Of a DNA stretch of 60,991 nt, positions 52,049 through 60,826 are shown one piece after another. The stretch comes from Corynebacterium sp. (GTDB lineage Bacteria; Actinomycetota; Actinomycetes; Mycobacteriales; Mycobacteriaceae), in assembly GCA_030530875.1 (NCBI GenBank), contig JAUMUD010000011.1:1-60991 (forward strand), written 5' to 3'. Under the pieces are notes generated by a model, which saw only the letters and a program-made list of their open reading frames with translations, did no database searches and had not been told where the DNA came from. Each line of letters starts with the position of its first letter. Position 1 is the stretch's first letter. A program made the position numbers and the translations under genes.

Positions 52049-52726
52049 ATGCGAATTTTTAAGTCACTAACCTGCACAATCGCCGCTGCACTCACAATTG
52101 CGACGGCAATTCCTGCCCCTGCCCATGCTGATGAAGGCTCCAGCAGCCTGATGATGGAACTCCTCGCATACGGGTCGAGTGTCCAGCAGGCCTTCACAGC
52201 TGTGCCTGATCCAAATGCCGGCCATGTTTCTGAAGCCGACCTTGCTGTCTGCCCGCCAATCAGCGGCATTAATTTCCTCGTTCGTCCTGGTGTCAGCCGC
52301 AACGCCCCTGTTCGTGGCGCTAGTCTTCTTGATACCTCCATGTGTCTCATGAGCATCGATCAAGCCCGCCAGGCCCTTTTCGATGCTGTCAATGAGTTCC
52401 GCACGGAGCAGAACGTGACCCCTCTCTTGCGCATCTCTGAGGCTGATCAGAAGGCTCAGGCCTGGGCTGAAAAGCTCGCGCGGGAAAATGTGTTTTACCA
52501 TGCTCCGGCCGATGGTGTTAATAACACGAGGAACAGCGGCGAAAATATCATCCAGTGCTTTATGTTTGCCACCCCACGCGACTGCGCCCTCGGCTGGAAG
52601 AATTCCCCTGGTCACTACGCAAATATCATGCGAACGGATTTTGACCGCTCCGGCATGGGTGTTGCCCGCGGCAGCGATGGCCACTTCAAGGCTGTCCAGC
52701 AGTTCCGCTTCAAAGGTCGCGATTAA
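52049..52726 (+). CDS. Secreted CAP-family protein (cluster 2, second)
   Basis: A 225-residue paralogue with signal peptide ending PAHAD and the same module VCPPISG...NAPVRGASLLDTSMCLMS. The CAP domain has YHAPADG, SGENIIQC, and NSPGHYANIM. It lies 18 bp after the previous gene, so it is in the same operon. Four cysteines outside and inside the domain could form two disulfides. Confidence 0.84.
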   Translation: MRIFKSLTCTIAAALTIATAIPAPAHADEGSSSLMMELLAYGSSVQQAFTAVPDPNAGHVSEADLAVCPPISGINFLVRPGVSRNAPVRGASLLDTSMCLMSIDQARQALFDAVNEFRTEQNVTPLLRISEADQKAQAWAEKLARENVFYHAPADGVNNTRNSGENIIQCFMFATPRDCALGWKNSPGHYANIMRTDFDRSGMGVARGSDGHFKAVQQFRFKGRD

Positions 52727-52759
52727 ATCCGGCTAAGGACGAGGAAAGGGAAGAGATAG

Positions 52760-53479
52760 TTGCGCAATCTTAAAAGTCTGATTCTCATTGCCACCGCCAC
52801 CCTCAGCATTGGCACCGCCGCCCCGGCAGTCGTCCATGCCGATGCTGCTGCCGATGCAACCAACCTGGCTAATGCACTACAGTGGGCCAACTTCTTTAGT
52901 AGTGTCGGCACGACCCTCAGTGCTGCTGGCGGCAGCAGCGGTAGTTCCGCTGGTAGCTCCGGCCTGTCGGGTAAGGACACTGGTAAGTGCCCAACTCAGC
53001 AAGGGATGAATTATTTGGCTGTCGATGGAGTCTATCGCAGCGAACCGGTGCGTGGTGATAGTCCGTTGGATACATCCATTTGCCTTCTTTCTAGTGATCA
53101 ACGCCGCCAGGCATTGTTCGATGCCGTCAACGAATACCGTATCGAGAAGGGGGTTACTCCTCTCGTTCGTACCGAGGAAGCCGACCTCAAGTCGCAGGCC
53201 TGGGCTGAGAAGATTGCAAAGGAAGACCGCCTCTACCATTCACAGTTCGACGGTATTCACAATGCCAAGGTCGGTGGCGAAAATGCAAAAACCTGTTTCC
53301 AAATTTCGACCCCACGTGAATGCGCGGTTGGTTGGAAGAACTCCCCCGGGCACTATGCCAATCTGATGAATCCGGATAATGACCGCTCTGGTATTGGTTT
53401 GGCTGCTACTGCCGATGGCATCAAATATTATGCTGTGCAGCAGTTCCGCCCGAAGGGCTGGAAAGAATCAGACGGTTAG
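52760..53479 (+). CDS. Secreted CAP-family protein (cluster 2, third)
   Basis: A 239-residue paralogue starting at TTG, with signal peptide ending VVHAD. A Gly/Ser-rich linker precedes KCPTQQG...SEPVRGDSPLDTSICLLS. The CAP domain has LYHSQFDG, VGGENAKT, and NSPGHYANLMN, and ends with the VQQFRPKG tail common to the set. It is the last of the group and is followed by an inverted-repeat element. Confidence 0.83.
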   Translation: MRNLKSLILIATATLSIGTAAPAVVHADAAADATNLANALQWANFFSSVGTTLSAAGGSSGSSAGSSGLSGKDTGKCPTQQGMNYLAVDGVYRSEPVRGDSPLDTSICLLSSDQRRQALFDAVNEYRIEKGVTPLVRTEEADLKSQAWAEKIAKEDRLYHSQFDGIHNAKVGGENAKTCFQISTPRECAVGWKNSPGHYANLMNPDNDRSGIGLAATADGIKYYAVQQFRPKGWKESDG

Positions 53480-53515
53480 TAAAATGTGATTCCAAGCGAC
53501 CCATAACCAAAACTC

Positions 53516-53643
53516 CTAGATTTGGCGCTCTGCGGTAGCTTGTGGATTTAAAAGAATCTGGCCCCTGCCATTTATGCGTAACAGCGAGGCATTTTGCCTC
53601 GCCGCCATAGGCGCGGCAGGGGCACTGTTGTCAACAAATCTAG
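53516..53643. repeat. Nested inverted-repeat element (possible MITE or structured RNA)
   Basis: Three nested inverted repeats share one centre: CTAGATTTG (53516-53524) with CAAATCTAG (53635-53643), GCCCCTGCC (53561-53569) with GGCAGGGGC (53615-53623), and GCGAGGC (53584-53590) with GCCTCGC (53596-53602). The unit is 128 bp. A target duplication is not obvious. It lies between the CAP cluster and a membrane protein gene and could also serve as a terminator. Confidence 0.6.
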
Positions 53644-53689
53644 CAGGTTTTTCCCAATGGCTCAAGAGTGGTGGCTGTAAAATCAAGAT

Positions 53690-54073
53690 ATGAGTGAACA
53701 AAACAACAAGAAAGCCCTGCGCCGTACCGTTGCCCTGCTGTCTGGCGTGGGCATTTTGCATTTTCTTCCAAAAAGCGCGCCTCAATTTGATGAATTAATC
53801 CCGAAGGCTCTGCCGGGTAAGCCCCGTACCTGGGTTTATGGTTCTGGCGTTGCGGAACTTCTCACCGCGCTATTCCTAGCCATCCCGAAGACTCGCAAGA
53901 AAGCTGCCTATGCTGCTGCAGCTCTTTTCGTGGCCGTCTTCCCTGGCAATATCACCATGGCTTACCGCTGGCGCCACAAGTCCTGGTGGGAGCAGGCTAT
54001 TGCGTACGGTCGTCTGCCACTGCAGATTCCGATGATTACCCGCGCACTCAAAATTGCCAAAGCAGCAAAGTAA
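53690..54073 (+). CDS. DoxX-family small membrane protein
   Basis: A 127-residue protein with the DoxX-type pattern: GVGILHFLPKSAPQFDELIP, then KPRTWVYGSGVAELL, and FPGNITMAYRW near the end. About three hydrophobic helices are visible. DoxX-like proteins are linked to thiol redox homeostasis in other actinobacteria, but the role here is uncertain. Confidence 0.78.
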   Translation: MSEQNNKKALRRTVALLSGVGILHFLPKSAPQFDELIPKALPGKPRTWVYGSGVAELLTALFLAIPKTRKKAAYAAAALFVAVFPGNITMAYRWRHKSWWEQAIAYGRLPLQIPMITRALKIAKAAK

Positions 54074-54088
54074 GGCGAATTACAAAAA

Positions 54089-54382
54089 CTAGATATCTAG
54101 TTGGCGGATTTCCTGTCGCACATGGTCCAGGAGATCCGCATGCCTGCGGCGGTTGGCGAGACGAAGGCGCCGCTTCAGTTCTGTTTTCTGCTCCTCGCGG
54201 GCAACCTTCATTTCAAGTTTCGCGAGCTTAGCCCGAGACTTCTTGAAGCGCTTCCTGTCTTTGCGCAGGTCATTGGCTTCAGAAAAGAATTTGACAGCGC
54301 CGATTTGGAAACCAACGGCAGCATCGCCAATGGCTGCCAGTGTGTCGTGCGTGCGTGAGCGATCAGGACGGTTGCTTTTCAT
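54089..54382 (-). CDS. Basic helical hypothetical protein
   Basis: A 97-residue protein, very rich in Arg and Lys, with a long predicted helix (about 30-90) of heptad-like composition. It has no signal peptide or membrane helix and may bind nucleic acid. It starts 11 bp after the stop of the 421-residue gene on the same strand, so the two are probably co-transcribed. Not recognised. Confidence 0.62.
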   Translation of the reverse strand: MKSNRPDRSRTHDTLAAIGDAAVGFQIGAVKFFSEANDLRKDRKRFKKSRAKLAKLEMKVAREEQKTELKRRLRLANRRRHADLLDHVRQEIRQLDI

Positions 54383-54393
54383 AGCTCCCGATC

Positions 54394-55659
54394 TTACGCC
54401 TGCTTGGGCGGTGCAGGGGCAGTGGCAAACTCGACGGCCTTGGAATGCAAGTGGATGAGAACTGCTGCAAGGCCCTGGGCATAGTCAATTGCCTCATCGA
54501 ATTTGGATTCCGAATCCGGAAGCAGGGCAGTGGTAGCCTCCTCAAGTCCAAGAGGTGTGCCTTCTTCGGACTGAAGCACCCTTTCACTGAACTCAGTAAA
54601 CGAGCGAACCTGATCCTCAAAGAGTGCCTCAAGCAATGTGGCGGTTTTTTCATCCGCAGCCCAAACTGCTTCATCGCCGACAAAGGCGCGAATCAACGGT
54701 ACAATTTGTGGCCACTCAGGAATGATGTTGGGTACTGTGTCCGCGACCGACCTGAAAAGACTATCAAAGCGACTCAGGACCTCGCCTTGTGCGACTTTCA
54801 ACAGAGCAATCTGGTTTGCTGTTTTCCCGGAGTCAGCAGCATTTTTCACGGAGGCGACAAGAAATACACCCCGCTGGAATTCTGTGAGTGATGGCACAGT
54901 GCTCGGCGCTGCGAATTGCTTGGCGGCCAGCACTTTTCGCCATTCTTCACGACCATTGGTGATCCAGGTGCCACCGCCTTCCCGCTTCAGTTTTGCCTCT
55001 TCGCGGTTGAATTCGCTCCACAGTGCCTGTGCCAGTTCTACCGCGTGGTCATCGCCTGCTCTCTTAGCGACAGCTTCCTGGGCGCGGGCCAGCCTCTTAT
55101 CCAGGCTCACCTCAATAAGTGGGTTAGTGTTTGGCAAGCTCAGACGACGCCAGCGCTCAATCAGCTCAATTTCATCCTCGAAGCGTGAAAAGCGTGACAG
55201 CAAGACCGCCACCTGCGCGACGTAGTGAGGCATCGCGCACGCCGGATTCTTGCTGGCTGCCTCCTTCATCGCATCGGCTGCTTGAATCGCCAGCGCCAGA
55301 GCATCCGCAAATTTCCTTGCCCGCTTGAGACGGTTGACCTTGCTGTCGAGTTCGCAGATCGGAAGACCATTGACCATCGGCATTTCCCAACTTTCAGGCA
55401 CACCTTCGACCTGGTCTGGCTGTGGTGGCGCCACAAGCCCGTTGAAGTCGACAGTGACCTTGACCTTCGGCGGTGGCGGTGGGGCAACACTCTCAGTGGT
55501 TTCCGCCATCGGCGGTGCAGGACGCACGGGATTATAGTCGCGGAGAGCCCTGGCGACGGCCGCGAAGTCATTATTGCGCTCAGTACGCGGTTTCGTCGGC
55601 TGCGAACCTGAATATTTGGGCCACTGCATGTTACGGTATGGATTCTGCGGATCAGCCAT
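54394..55659 (-). CDS. Uncharacterised 421-residue helical protein
   Basis: A 421-residue soluble protein. The first about 90 residues are Pro-rich and probably unstructured (run of PPPPP at about 60). The rest is strongly alpha-helical with a TPR-like region around 105-200 (LKRARKFADALALAIQAADAM and LSRFSRFEDEIELIERW). No known domain is recognised. It lies next to the CRISPR locus but transcribes away from cas9, and nothing in the sequence ties it to immunity. Confidence 0.66.
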   Translation of the reverse strand: MADPQNPYRNMQWPKYSGSQPTKPRTERNNDFAAVARALRDYNPVRPAPPMAETTESVAPPPPPKVKVTVDFNGLVAPPQPDQVEGVPESWEMPMVNGLPICELDSKVNRLKRARKFADALALAIQAADAMKEAASKNPACAMPHYVAQVAVLLSRFSRFEDEIELIERWRRLSLPNTNPLIEVSLDKRLARAQEAVAKRAGDDHAVELAQALWSEFNREEAKLKREGGGTWITNGREEWRKVLAAKQFAAPSTVPSLTEFQRGVFLVASVKNAADSGKTANQIALLKVAQGEVLSRFDSLFRSVADTVPNIIPEWPQIVPLIRAFVGDEAVWAADEKTATLLEALFEDQVRSFTEFSERVLQSEEGTPLGLEEATTALLPDSESKFDEAIDYAQGLAAVLIHLHSKAVEFATAPAPPKQA

Positions 55660-55785
55660 GGGCAGGCTCCAAGCTCTAAAAGAACGGACTTCTACCTAGT
55701 GTATCGGAGCTGCTTGAGCTTATGCAAGCCATTGAAGGTCGTTGGGGGCGTGGGATCGCTACGAGGTATTCGCCTGGGTAAAAAT

Positions 55786-55878
55786 AAAAAAAACCCGGGC
55801 CGTAGCCCGGGGGAGCGTTCAGCACAGCTAACGAGGCTGTCCTTACTGAGTTTTGGTAGTCACTAGGCTAATACAGTT
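55786..55878 (-). ncRNA. Candidate tracrRNA of the type II-C CRISPR system
   Basis: On the minus strand, 55856-55846 reads CCAAAACTCAG, exactly complementary to CTGAGTTTTGG of the CRISPR repeat. After this anti-repeat come a nexus-like stem ACAGC/GCTGT and the hairpin CCCGGGC-TACG-GCCCGGG (55794-55811), followed by eight T. A -10-like TG-C-TAAAAA lies at 55884-55892, placing the start near 55878 and the length near 93 nt. A second block, plus-strand CTAATAC at 55868, resembles GATATAC in the repeat and could pair with its 3' half. Ends are approximate. Confidence 0.78.
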
Positions 55879-56018
55879 TAGAATTTTTAGCAAATTGCCT
55901 GGAGGAACGAAAAGAATTTGATGTTCTGGGCGAGGTTCAAAATTGTTGTCACAACCCCTGGGTAAACTTGTAGGCAATAGCAGTTGTTCGCTCTATTATC
56001 CAGCTAAGGATGGTTTCT

Positions 56019-59000
56019 ATGAATATGCTTTATCGTATCGGTATCGACGTTGGTATTTCTGGTGTGGGCATGGCTGCCATTGAGGTCGATGAATCAGGTA
56101 AGCCACTAAAGATTCTTTCGGCAGTTACGCATCTCCACGACAGTGGCGTTGATCCTGATAATAACAAATCTGCGAAGACCCGACTAGCCGTTTCTGGTGT
56201 TGCGCGACGTACTCGACGACTGTATGCGCAGCGCAAGAAGCGTCTCGAGAAGTTGGACAGGTTCATCACTGAGCAAGGGTGGCCAATCATCGACCTCCAG
56301 AAGGAGTCTGATCCCTATTTGCCGTGGAAGATTCGAGCGGAACTTGCGACTGTCAAAATTGAAGACGATGCGGTTCGTAATGCCAAGCTGTCCATCGCCC
56401 TTCGCCATATAGCTCGGCATCGCGGTTGGCGCAATCCGTATCAAAAAGCTAGCTCACTGGTAGTAAAGCAAGCTCCAAGTGATGCCTTCGAAAAGTTCCG
56501 CGCTGAAGTCTCAGAAAAGCTCGGTGTCGAGGTGTCTCCTGATACTACAGTTCCCCAGCTTCTGAGTAATTTTGAACTGCAAGGGGAGAAGTTGCGTGGC
56601 GACGGCGGCTTATTCGCCGATGGCTTCCGTCAGTCTGATTTTGCTCGAGAGATTCAGATGATCGGTGAAGTACAGCAACTCGATCGCAGCCTTATCAAGG
56701 ATATTATTCTCGTAGTATTTGCTGCGAAATCTCCTAAGGGATCTGCGGCCTCACTTGCAGGCAAAGACCCGCTTCGGCCGGAGCTCAATCTTGCCCGTGC
56801 CCTTAAGGCATCTGATGCCTTCCAGCGCTATCGCATAGTCTCGCTTTTGGCCAATCTCCGAATTGTTGAGGACGGCGGTCAGCGTCCCCTGACTGTTGAA
56901 GAGCGCCACAAGGTCGTGAACTTCATTTTGGGTTACCCTCCCCAGAAGAATCCGACGTGGACTGAGATTGCTGACCAGCTTGGCATTGACTTGGGGCTAC
57001 TACGCGGTCGCACATCGACAACTGATGACGGTGAGCGCTCGGGTAGTCGACCTCCACTCCATGACACGAATCGGGCAGTCCTTGGATTTACCAAAGTCAA
57101 GCAGCTTCAGATTTGGTGGCAAGACGCTGATGACCAGGCTCGTGCGGCGCTGATTAATGCGCTCTCAAATTCGGGCGTTGATGATTTTGAGAGTGAAGGT
57201 GGTAAGAAGGCTTGGGACTTTATGAGCTCTCTGTCGGATGCTGAGCAGGAAGCTTTGGAAGGACTCCGACTTCCAGTCGGCCGTGCCGCCTATTCCGAGG
57301 ATACGCTAGTTAAATTGACTGATGCCATGCTGAATAAGGGGCTCGATCTGCATCAGGCGCGTATTGAGTGCTTCGATGCTCCTGCGGACTGGACGCCACC
57401 AGCAGCACCGATCACTGAACGGACTGGTAATCCGTCAGTCGACCGTGTTTTGAAGATTGTGAACCGCTGGCTTCTTGCTGCACAGCGTGAATTTGGCACC
57501 CCGGCCTCGATTAATATTGAGCACGTTCGAGCTGGCTTTCAGTCAAAGAAGAAGGCGAATGACTACACTGAACTTATCAAGGATAGAAATCGGGCTAATG
57601 ACAAAACCCGTGAAGAGATGAAGAATGAACTGGGCCTATCACATGAGGAGCAAGTTCGTTCTTCTGAGATCCGTCGATGGCTTGCGATTCAGCGTCAAAA
57701 TGGCCAATGTGCATACTGTGGTGGTCCGGTAACTTTCAAAAATTCTGAAATGGATCATATTGTGCCACGGGCTGGAGCAGGTTCTACCAATACCCGCGAT
57801 AATCTTGTTGCCGTATGTGGTCGCTGTAACCGTGAAAAGGGTAAAATTCCGTTCGCGGTTTGGGCTGCAAATACCAGCATTAAGGGTGTTAGCGTACAGG
57901 AAGCAGTGGATCGCATTAAGTCGTGGAACCGTGATCCACAACTAACGGCTGCCGAGTTTGGCCAGCTGAAACGAGCTGTTGAAGCAAGGATGAAACGTAA
58001 GACGATCGACGAAGAAATTGATGCTCGCTCACTTGAGTCGGTCGCATGGATGGCCAACGAATTGCGTGCACGAATCTACGGTTGGGTCAAGGAACAGGAA
58101 CCAAGTCCAACCGGTAGCACCAAGGTCCGGGCTTTCCGTGGTTCTATCACCAGCAGCGCTCGTCGTGCGGCGAAGTTTAACGCAATTAAGATGATTGGCG
58201 GCACGGGCAAGACTCGTCTCGATCGCCGTCATCATGCTGTGGATGCATGCGTCATCGCGCTGGTGACTGCAATTCCAGCGCAGGTGCTTGCTGAGCGTGA
58301 TTCTCTTCGTGAGGAAGCATATAACCGCCGAAATAATGATCGCTCATGGGAAGAATGGACTGGCGGGCCGCAGAATTCTCATGTTTTCAAGACATGGCTG
58401 AAAAACATGGATGACCTCCGTCTCCTGGTTCAGCAAGCACTTGATAATGATGAAATTGCCTTGACTAAGAATCTCCGTCTCCGTCTTGGAAATGGTGCGG
58501 CGCATGATGCGACTGTGCGTCCGCTTGTGAAGGCGCCCCTCTCGGCTGCATTCTCTAGAGATGATATACATAAGGCTTCGAATGGTGCGCTTTTTACTGC
58601 ACTCACGCATCTCGAAGACTTTGATCCAAAAAAGGGATTGCCGGAGAACCCGAATCGAGAGATAGTAGTAAACGGCACGCATTACAAGGGCGATGACGAG
58701 ATCACATTTTCACCTCTTAAAAGTAAAAATCCAAAGCGTGATGAAAATGGCCGTATTCCTCTATCCAACTGTACGCCTAACCCTATCACTGAGGTTCGTG
58801 GCGGTGCGGCTGCCGTAACCCGTTGGCATCACCTACGCATTTACAAAATTGGCAATTCGTTCGGAATGGTGCGAGTTTACGTACAGGATTTGGTAAAGCA
58901 AAAGGGTGATGTGTTCAGTGTTGAGTTGCCGGCCCACTCGATGTCTATTCGCTATGCTTTGCCATCTACTCGAACCGCAATTCTGAATGGCAAGGCTGAA

Positions 59001-59342
59001 TATCTCGGATGGCTTGTACAAGGTGATGAGGTAGTTTTGAAGCCTGAATTCGTAGCTGAGCGGGTCTCTTTCCTTGAAGAATTGGCGCCGGGAACTGTCC
59101 GCTGGCAGCTGACAGGTGCAGACCGAAATAGGTTGATGACGCTGAAACCACTCATGCTTGCGAAAGAAGGTCTAAAAAGCGGTGCGTCTGAAGAGTTGAC
59201 GAAGTTGCTTGGTGATGACGGTTTGGACCTGGCGCCGAGTACCTTGTTTGGAAAAGCATTTGTTGCCTGTATCAGGCGCAACGCACTGGGACAAGAGCGC
59301 TGGCACTCGAATGCTCATTTGCCGGTGAGCTGGAAGGTCTAA
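56019..59342 (+). CDS. cas9: Type II-C CRISPR RNA-guided endonuclease Cas9
   Basis: A compact Cas9 of 1107 residues, near the size of Actinomyces naeslundii Cas9. All nuclease residues are seen: RuvC-I GIDVG with Asp10, RuvC-II NIEHVRA with Glu501, RuvC-III RRHHAVDA with His738, His739 and Asp742, and HNH with MDHIVPR (His580). CAYC and CGRC flank the HNH core, a zinc-binding pattern. An Arg-rich bridge helix follows RuvC-I (ARRTRRLYAQRKKRLEKLDR). I start it at ATG 56019, 8 nt after AAGGA; an ATG at 56010 is too close to that site. cas1 begins one base after its stop. No csn2 or cas4 follows, so the subtype is II-C. Confidence 0.95.
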   Translation: MNMLYRIGIDVGISGVGMAAIEVDESGKPLKILSAVTHLHDSGVDPDNNKSAKTRLAVSGVARRTRRLYAQRKKRLEKLDRFITEQGWPIIDLQKESDPYLPWKIRAELATVKIEDDAVRNAKLSIALRHIARHRGWRNPYQKASSLVVKQAPSDAFEKFRAEVSEKLGVEVSPDTTVPQLLSNFELQGEKLRGDGGLFADGFRQSDFAREIQMIGEVQQLDRSLIKDIILVVFAAKSPKGSAASLAGKDPLRPELNLARALKASDAFQRYRIVSLLANLRIVEDGGQRPLTVEERHKVVNFILGYPPQKNPTWTEIADQLGIDLGLLRGRTSTTDDGERSGSRPPLHDTNRAVLGFTKVKQLQIWWQDADDQARAALINALSNSGVDDFESEGGKKAWDFMSSLSDAEQEALEGLRLPVGRAAYSEDTLVKLTDAMLNKGLDLHQARIECFDAPADWTPPAAPITERTGNPSVDRVLKIVNRWLLAAQREFGTPASINIEHVRAGFQSKKKANDYTELIKDRNRANDKTREEMKNELGLSHEEQVRSSEIRRWLAIQRQNGQCAYCGGPVTFKNSEMDHIVPRAGAGSTNTRDNLVAVCGRCNREKGKIPFAVWAANTSIKGVSVQEAVDRIKSWNRDPQLTAAEFGQLKRAVEARMKRKTIDEEIDARSLESVAWMANELRARIYGWVKEQEPSPTGSTKVRAFRGSITSSARRAAKFNAIKMIGGTGKTRLDRRHHAVDACVIALVTAIPAQVLAERDSLREEAYNRRNNDRSWEEWTGGPQNSHVFKTWLKNMDDLRLLVQQALDNDEIALTKNLRLRLGNGAAHDATVRPLVKAPLSAAFSRDDIHKASNGALFTALTHLEDFDPKKGLPENPNREIVVNGTHYKGDDEITFSPLKSKNPKRDENGRIPLSNCTPNPITEVRGGAAAVTRWHHLRIYKIGNSFGMVRVYVQDLVKQKGDVFSVELPAHSMSIRYALPSTRTAILNGKAEYLGWLVQGDEVVLKPEFVAERVSFLEELAPGTVRWQLTGADRNRLMTLKPLMLAKEGLKSGASEELTKLLGDDGLDLAPSTLFGKAFVACIRRNALGQERWHSNAHLPVSWKV

Positions 59343-59343
59343 A

Positions 59344-60240
59344 ATGAGCAACAGCTGGCGGGTACTCGATTTTTCGAACTTTGATGGTGTAATCCGCTAT
59401 CAAAGGGGTGCTCTGCTGGTTGATAGACGAAATGACGAACAGCCACCTCTGAGGGTTCCACTCGCAGAGGTGGCTGTTGTGCTACTCGGAATTCGTTCCT
59501 TAGTCTCAGGTGCGGTCCTTGCCAAGCTTGCCGAATATGACATTGCTGTAATGACTGTGGATTGGCGAGGACTGCCGACGAGTGCGCATGTCCCATGGCG
59601 AGAACATAGCCGGATTGCTGCCCGCCAGCGGGCCCAGGCTAGTCTAAAGCTTCCTCGACAAAAACGTGCATGGCAAGAACTTATCATTGCCAAAATAAAA
59701 GGGCAGTCGCATACTTTGAAGGTTCTAGATGTGAGTGGCCATGAGGAACTCTACGAAATTGCTAGATCTGTTAAATCAGGGGATTCGACAAACTGTGAAG
59801 CCATCGCTGCACGAAGATATTGGCATGCTTTAGGAATCAGAAGAGATTATCCTAGCGATGAAAATACTTTACCGATAAATGCAAAATTGAATTATGCATA
59901 TGTCGTGCTCAGAGGCTATGGCATCCGTGCTGTGGCAGCTGCCGGTTTGGCGCCTGCGCTAGGCATTTTCCATCGTCAGCGCGATAATCAGTTTGCTCTC
60001 GTCGACGATCTTATCGAGCCATTTCGTCCGGCAGTCGATACACATGTTTTCCGATTTTTACCCCTTGACGATGACTTGGATGCTGATCAAAAGAAGAAAA
60101 TTGTGGGAATTTTCGATACTCCATTTGATAAAAGTGGCGCGACCATCCCGAATTTACTAGTGGACTTAGCTCAAGCCTATGGCATCTTCGCGGAGGGTGG
60201 CGACCCCAACTTATTTGTTCCACCAGTCTGGAGGCTGTGA
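59344..60240 (+). CDS. cas1: CRISPR integrase Cas1 (type II)
   Basis: Cas1 with Cas2 integrates new spacers. The 298-residue protein has the type II Cas1 features: N-terminal beta domain with PLAEVAVVLLG, the EAIAARRYWHALG helix with the metal Glu, NAKLNYAYVVLRG, and GIFHRQRDNQFALVDDLIEPFRP with the catalytic His and Asp. It lies one base downstream of cas9 and one base before cas2 in a tight operon. Confidence 0.95.
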   Translation: MSNSWRVLDFSNFDGVIRYQRGALLVDRRNDEQPPLRVPLAEVAVVLLGIRSLVSGAVLAKLAEYDIAVMTVDWRGLPTSAHVPWREHSRIAARQRAQASLKLPRQKRAWQELIIAKIKGQSHTLKVLDVSGHEELYEIARSVKSGDSTNCEAIAARRYWHALGIRRDYPSDENTLPINAKLNYAYVVLRGYGIRAVAAAGLAPALGIFHRQRDNQFALVDDLIEPFRPAVDTHVFRFLPLDDDLDADQKKKIVGIFDTPFDKSGATIPNLLVDLAQAYGIFAEGGDPNLFVPPVWRL

Positions 60241-60241
60241 T

Positions 60242-60568
60242 ATGAAAGATAAGGATGCGAACGTGTGGCTCTTAACATTATTTGATTTGCCTGTTGGTAC
60301 GCTGCCTGAGCGGCGCGCAGCAACAAAATTCCGTCAGCACTTGCTTGATATTGGGTTTTCAATGCTGCAGTTCAGTTGCTATATTGTGTATGTGCCAAAA
60401 CGGCACAGAGTGCCGGCAATTATCCGTGAGGTTAAAGAGGCTTTACCAGGTGGCGGTGATGTACGGATTGTTGTTTTCACTGATCACCAATGGCAGACTT
60501 CATTCTGGCACCACAACAGCACAACTAAACAAGTTCCTGCTCCGCCAGACCAGCTAACAATTTTTTAA
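60242..60568 (+). CDS. cas2: CRISPR-associated protein Cas2
   Basis: A 108-residue ferredoxin-fold Cas2 starting at ATG 60242 (MKDKDANVWLLTLFDLP), where the conserved first strand and Asp are seen. The middle helix ERRAATKFRQHLLDIGFSML and VRIVVFTDHQW complete the fold. It follows cas1 by one base. Confidence 0.93.
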   Translation: MKDKDANVWLLTLFDLPVGTLPERRAATKFRQHLLDIGFSMLQFSCYIVYVPKRHRVPAIIREVKEALPGGGDVRIVVFTDHQWQTSFWHHNSTTKQVPAPPDQLTIF

Positions 60569-60826
60569 GTAGTCCACATGGTGCTTTCTATTTAGCCGGA
60601 ATCGACTCGAGATTTAGTCCGAAACTAATTAGCCGCCGGGTCGGGTACGCATTGGATGTCAGTCTTGCGCTTTGGTTTCCGGTCATCTTGTTGGGTTCAC
60701 TAGGAAGGTAAGCCTAATATTGGATCGCTTGTTATCTCGATGAGGATGCCGCTCAAATGGCTGTTTGAGCAGTGGATATTTCACAGTGGGGCGATGCTTC
60801 TTATCATTCCGAACACTGGCTAGGGG
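60569..60826 (+). other. Interval between cas2 and the CRISPR array
   Basis: No gene is seen in about 260 bp. A stem GCTCAAA/TTTGAGC lies at about 60751-60769. At 60762-60798 a very weak repeat-like stretch keeps ATATTTC and GTG one period (within 1 nt) before the next fossil repeat, which suggests further array decay. Confidence 0.45.

Noticed and set aside
53516-53785. 89-codon minus-strand frame across the nested inverted repeat
   Set aside because: It overlaps the start of the DoxX gene and the palindromic arms; no ribosome site or recognisable product.
60690-60733. A further fossil CRISPR repeat
   Set aside because: GTTGGGTT resembles the repeat start but is 8 nt off the 64-nt period and lacks the ATTTCC core.
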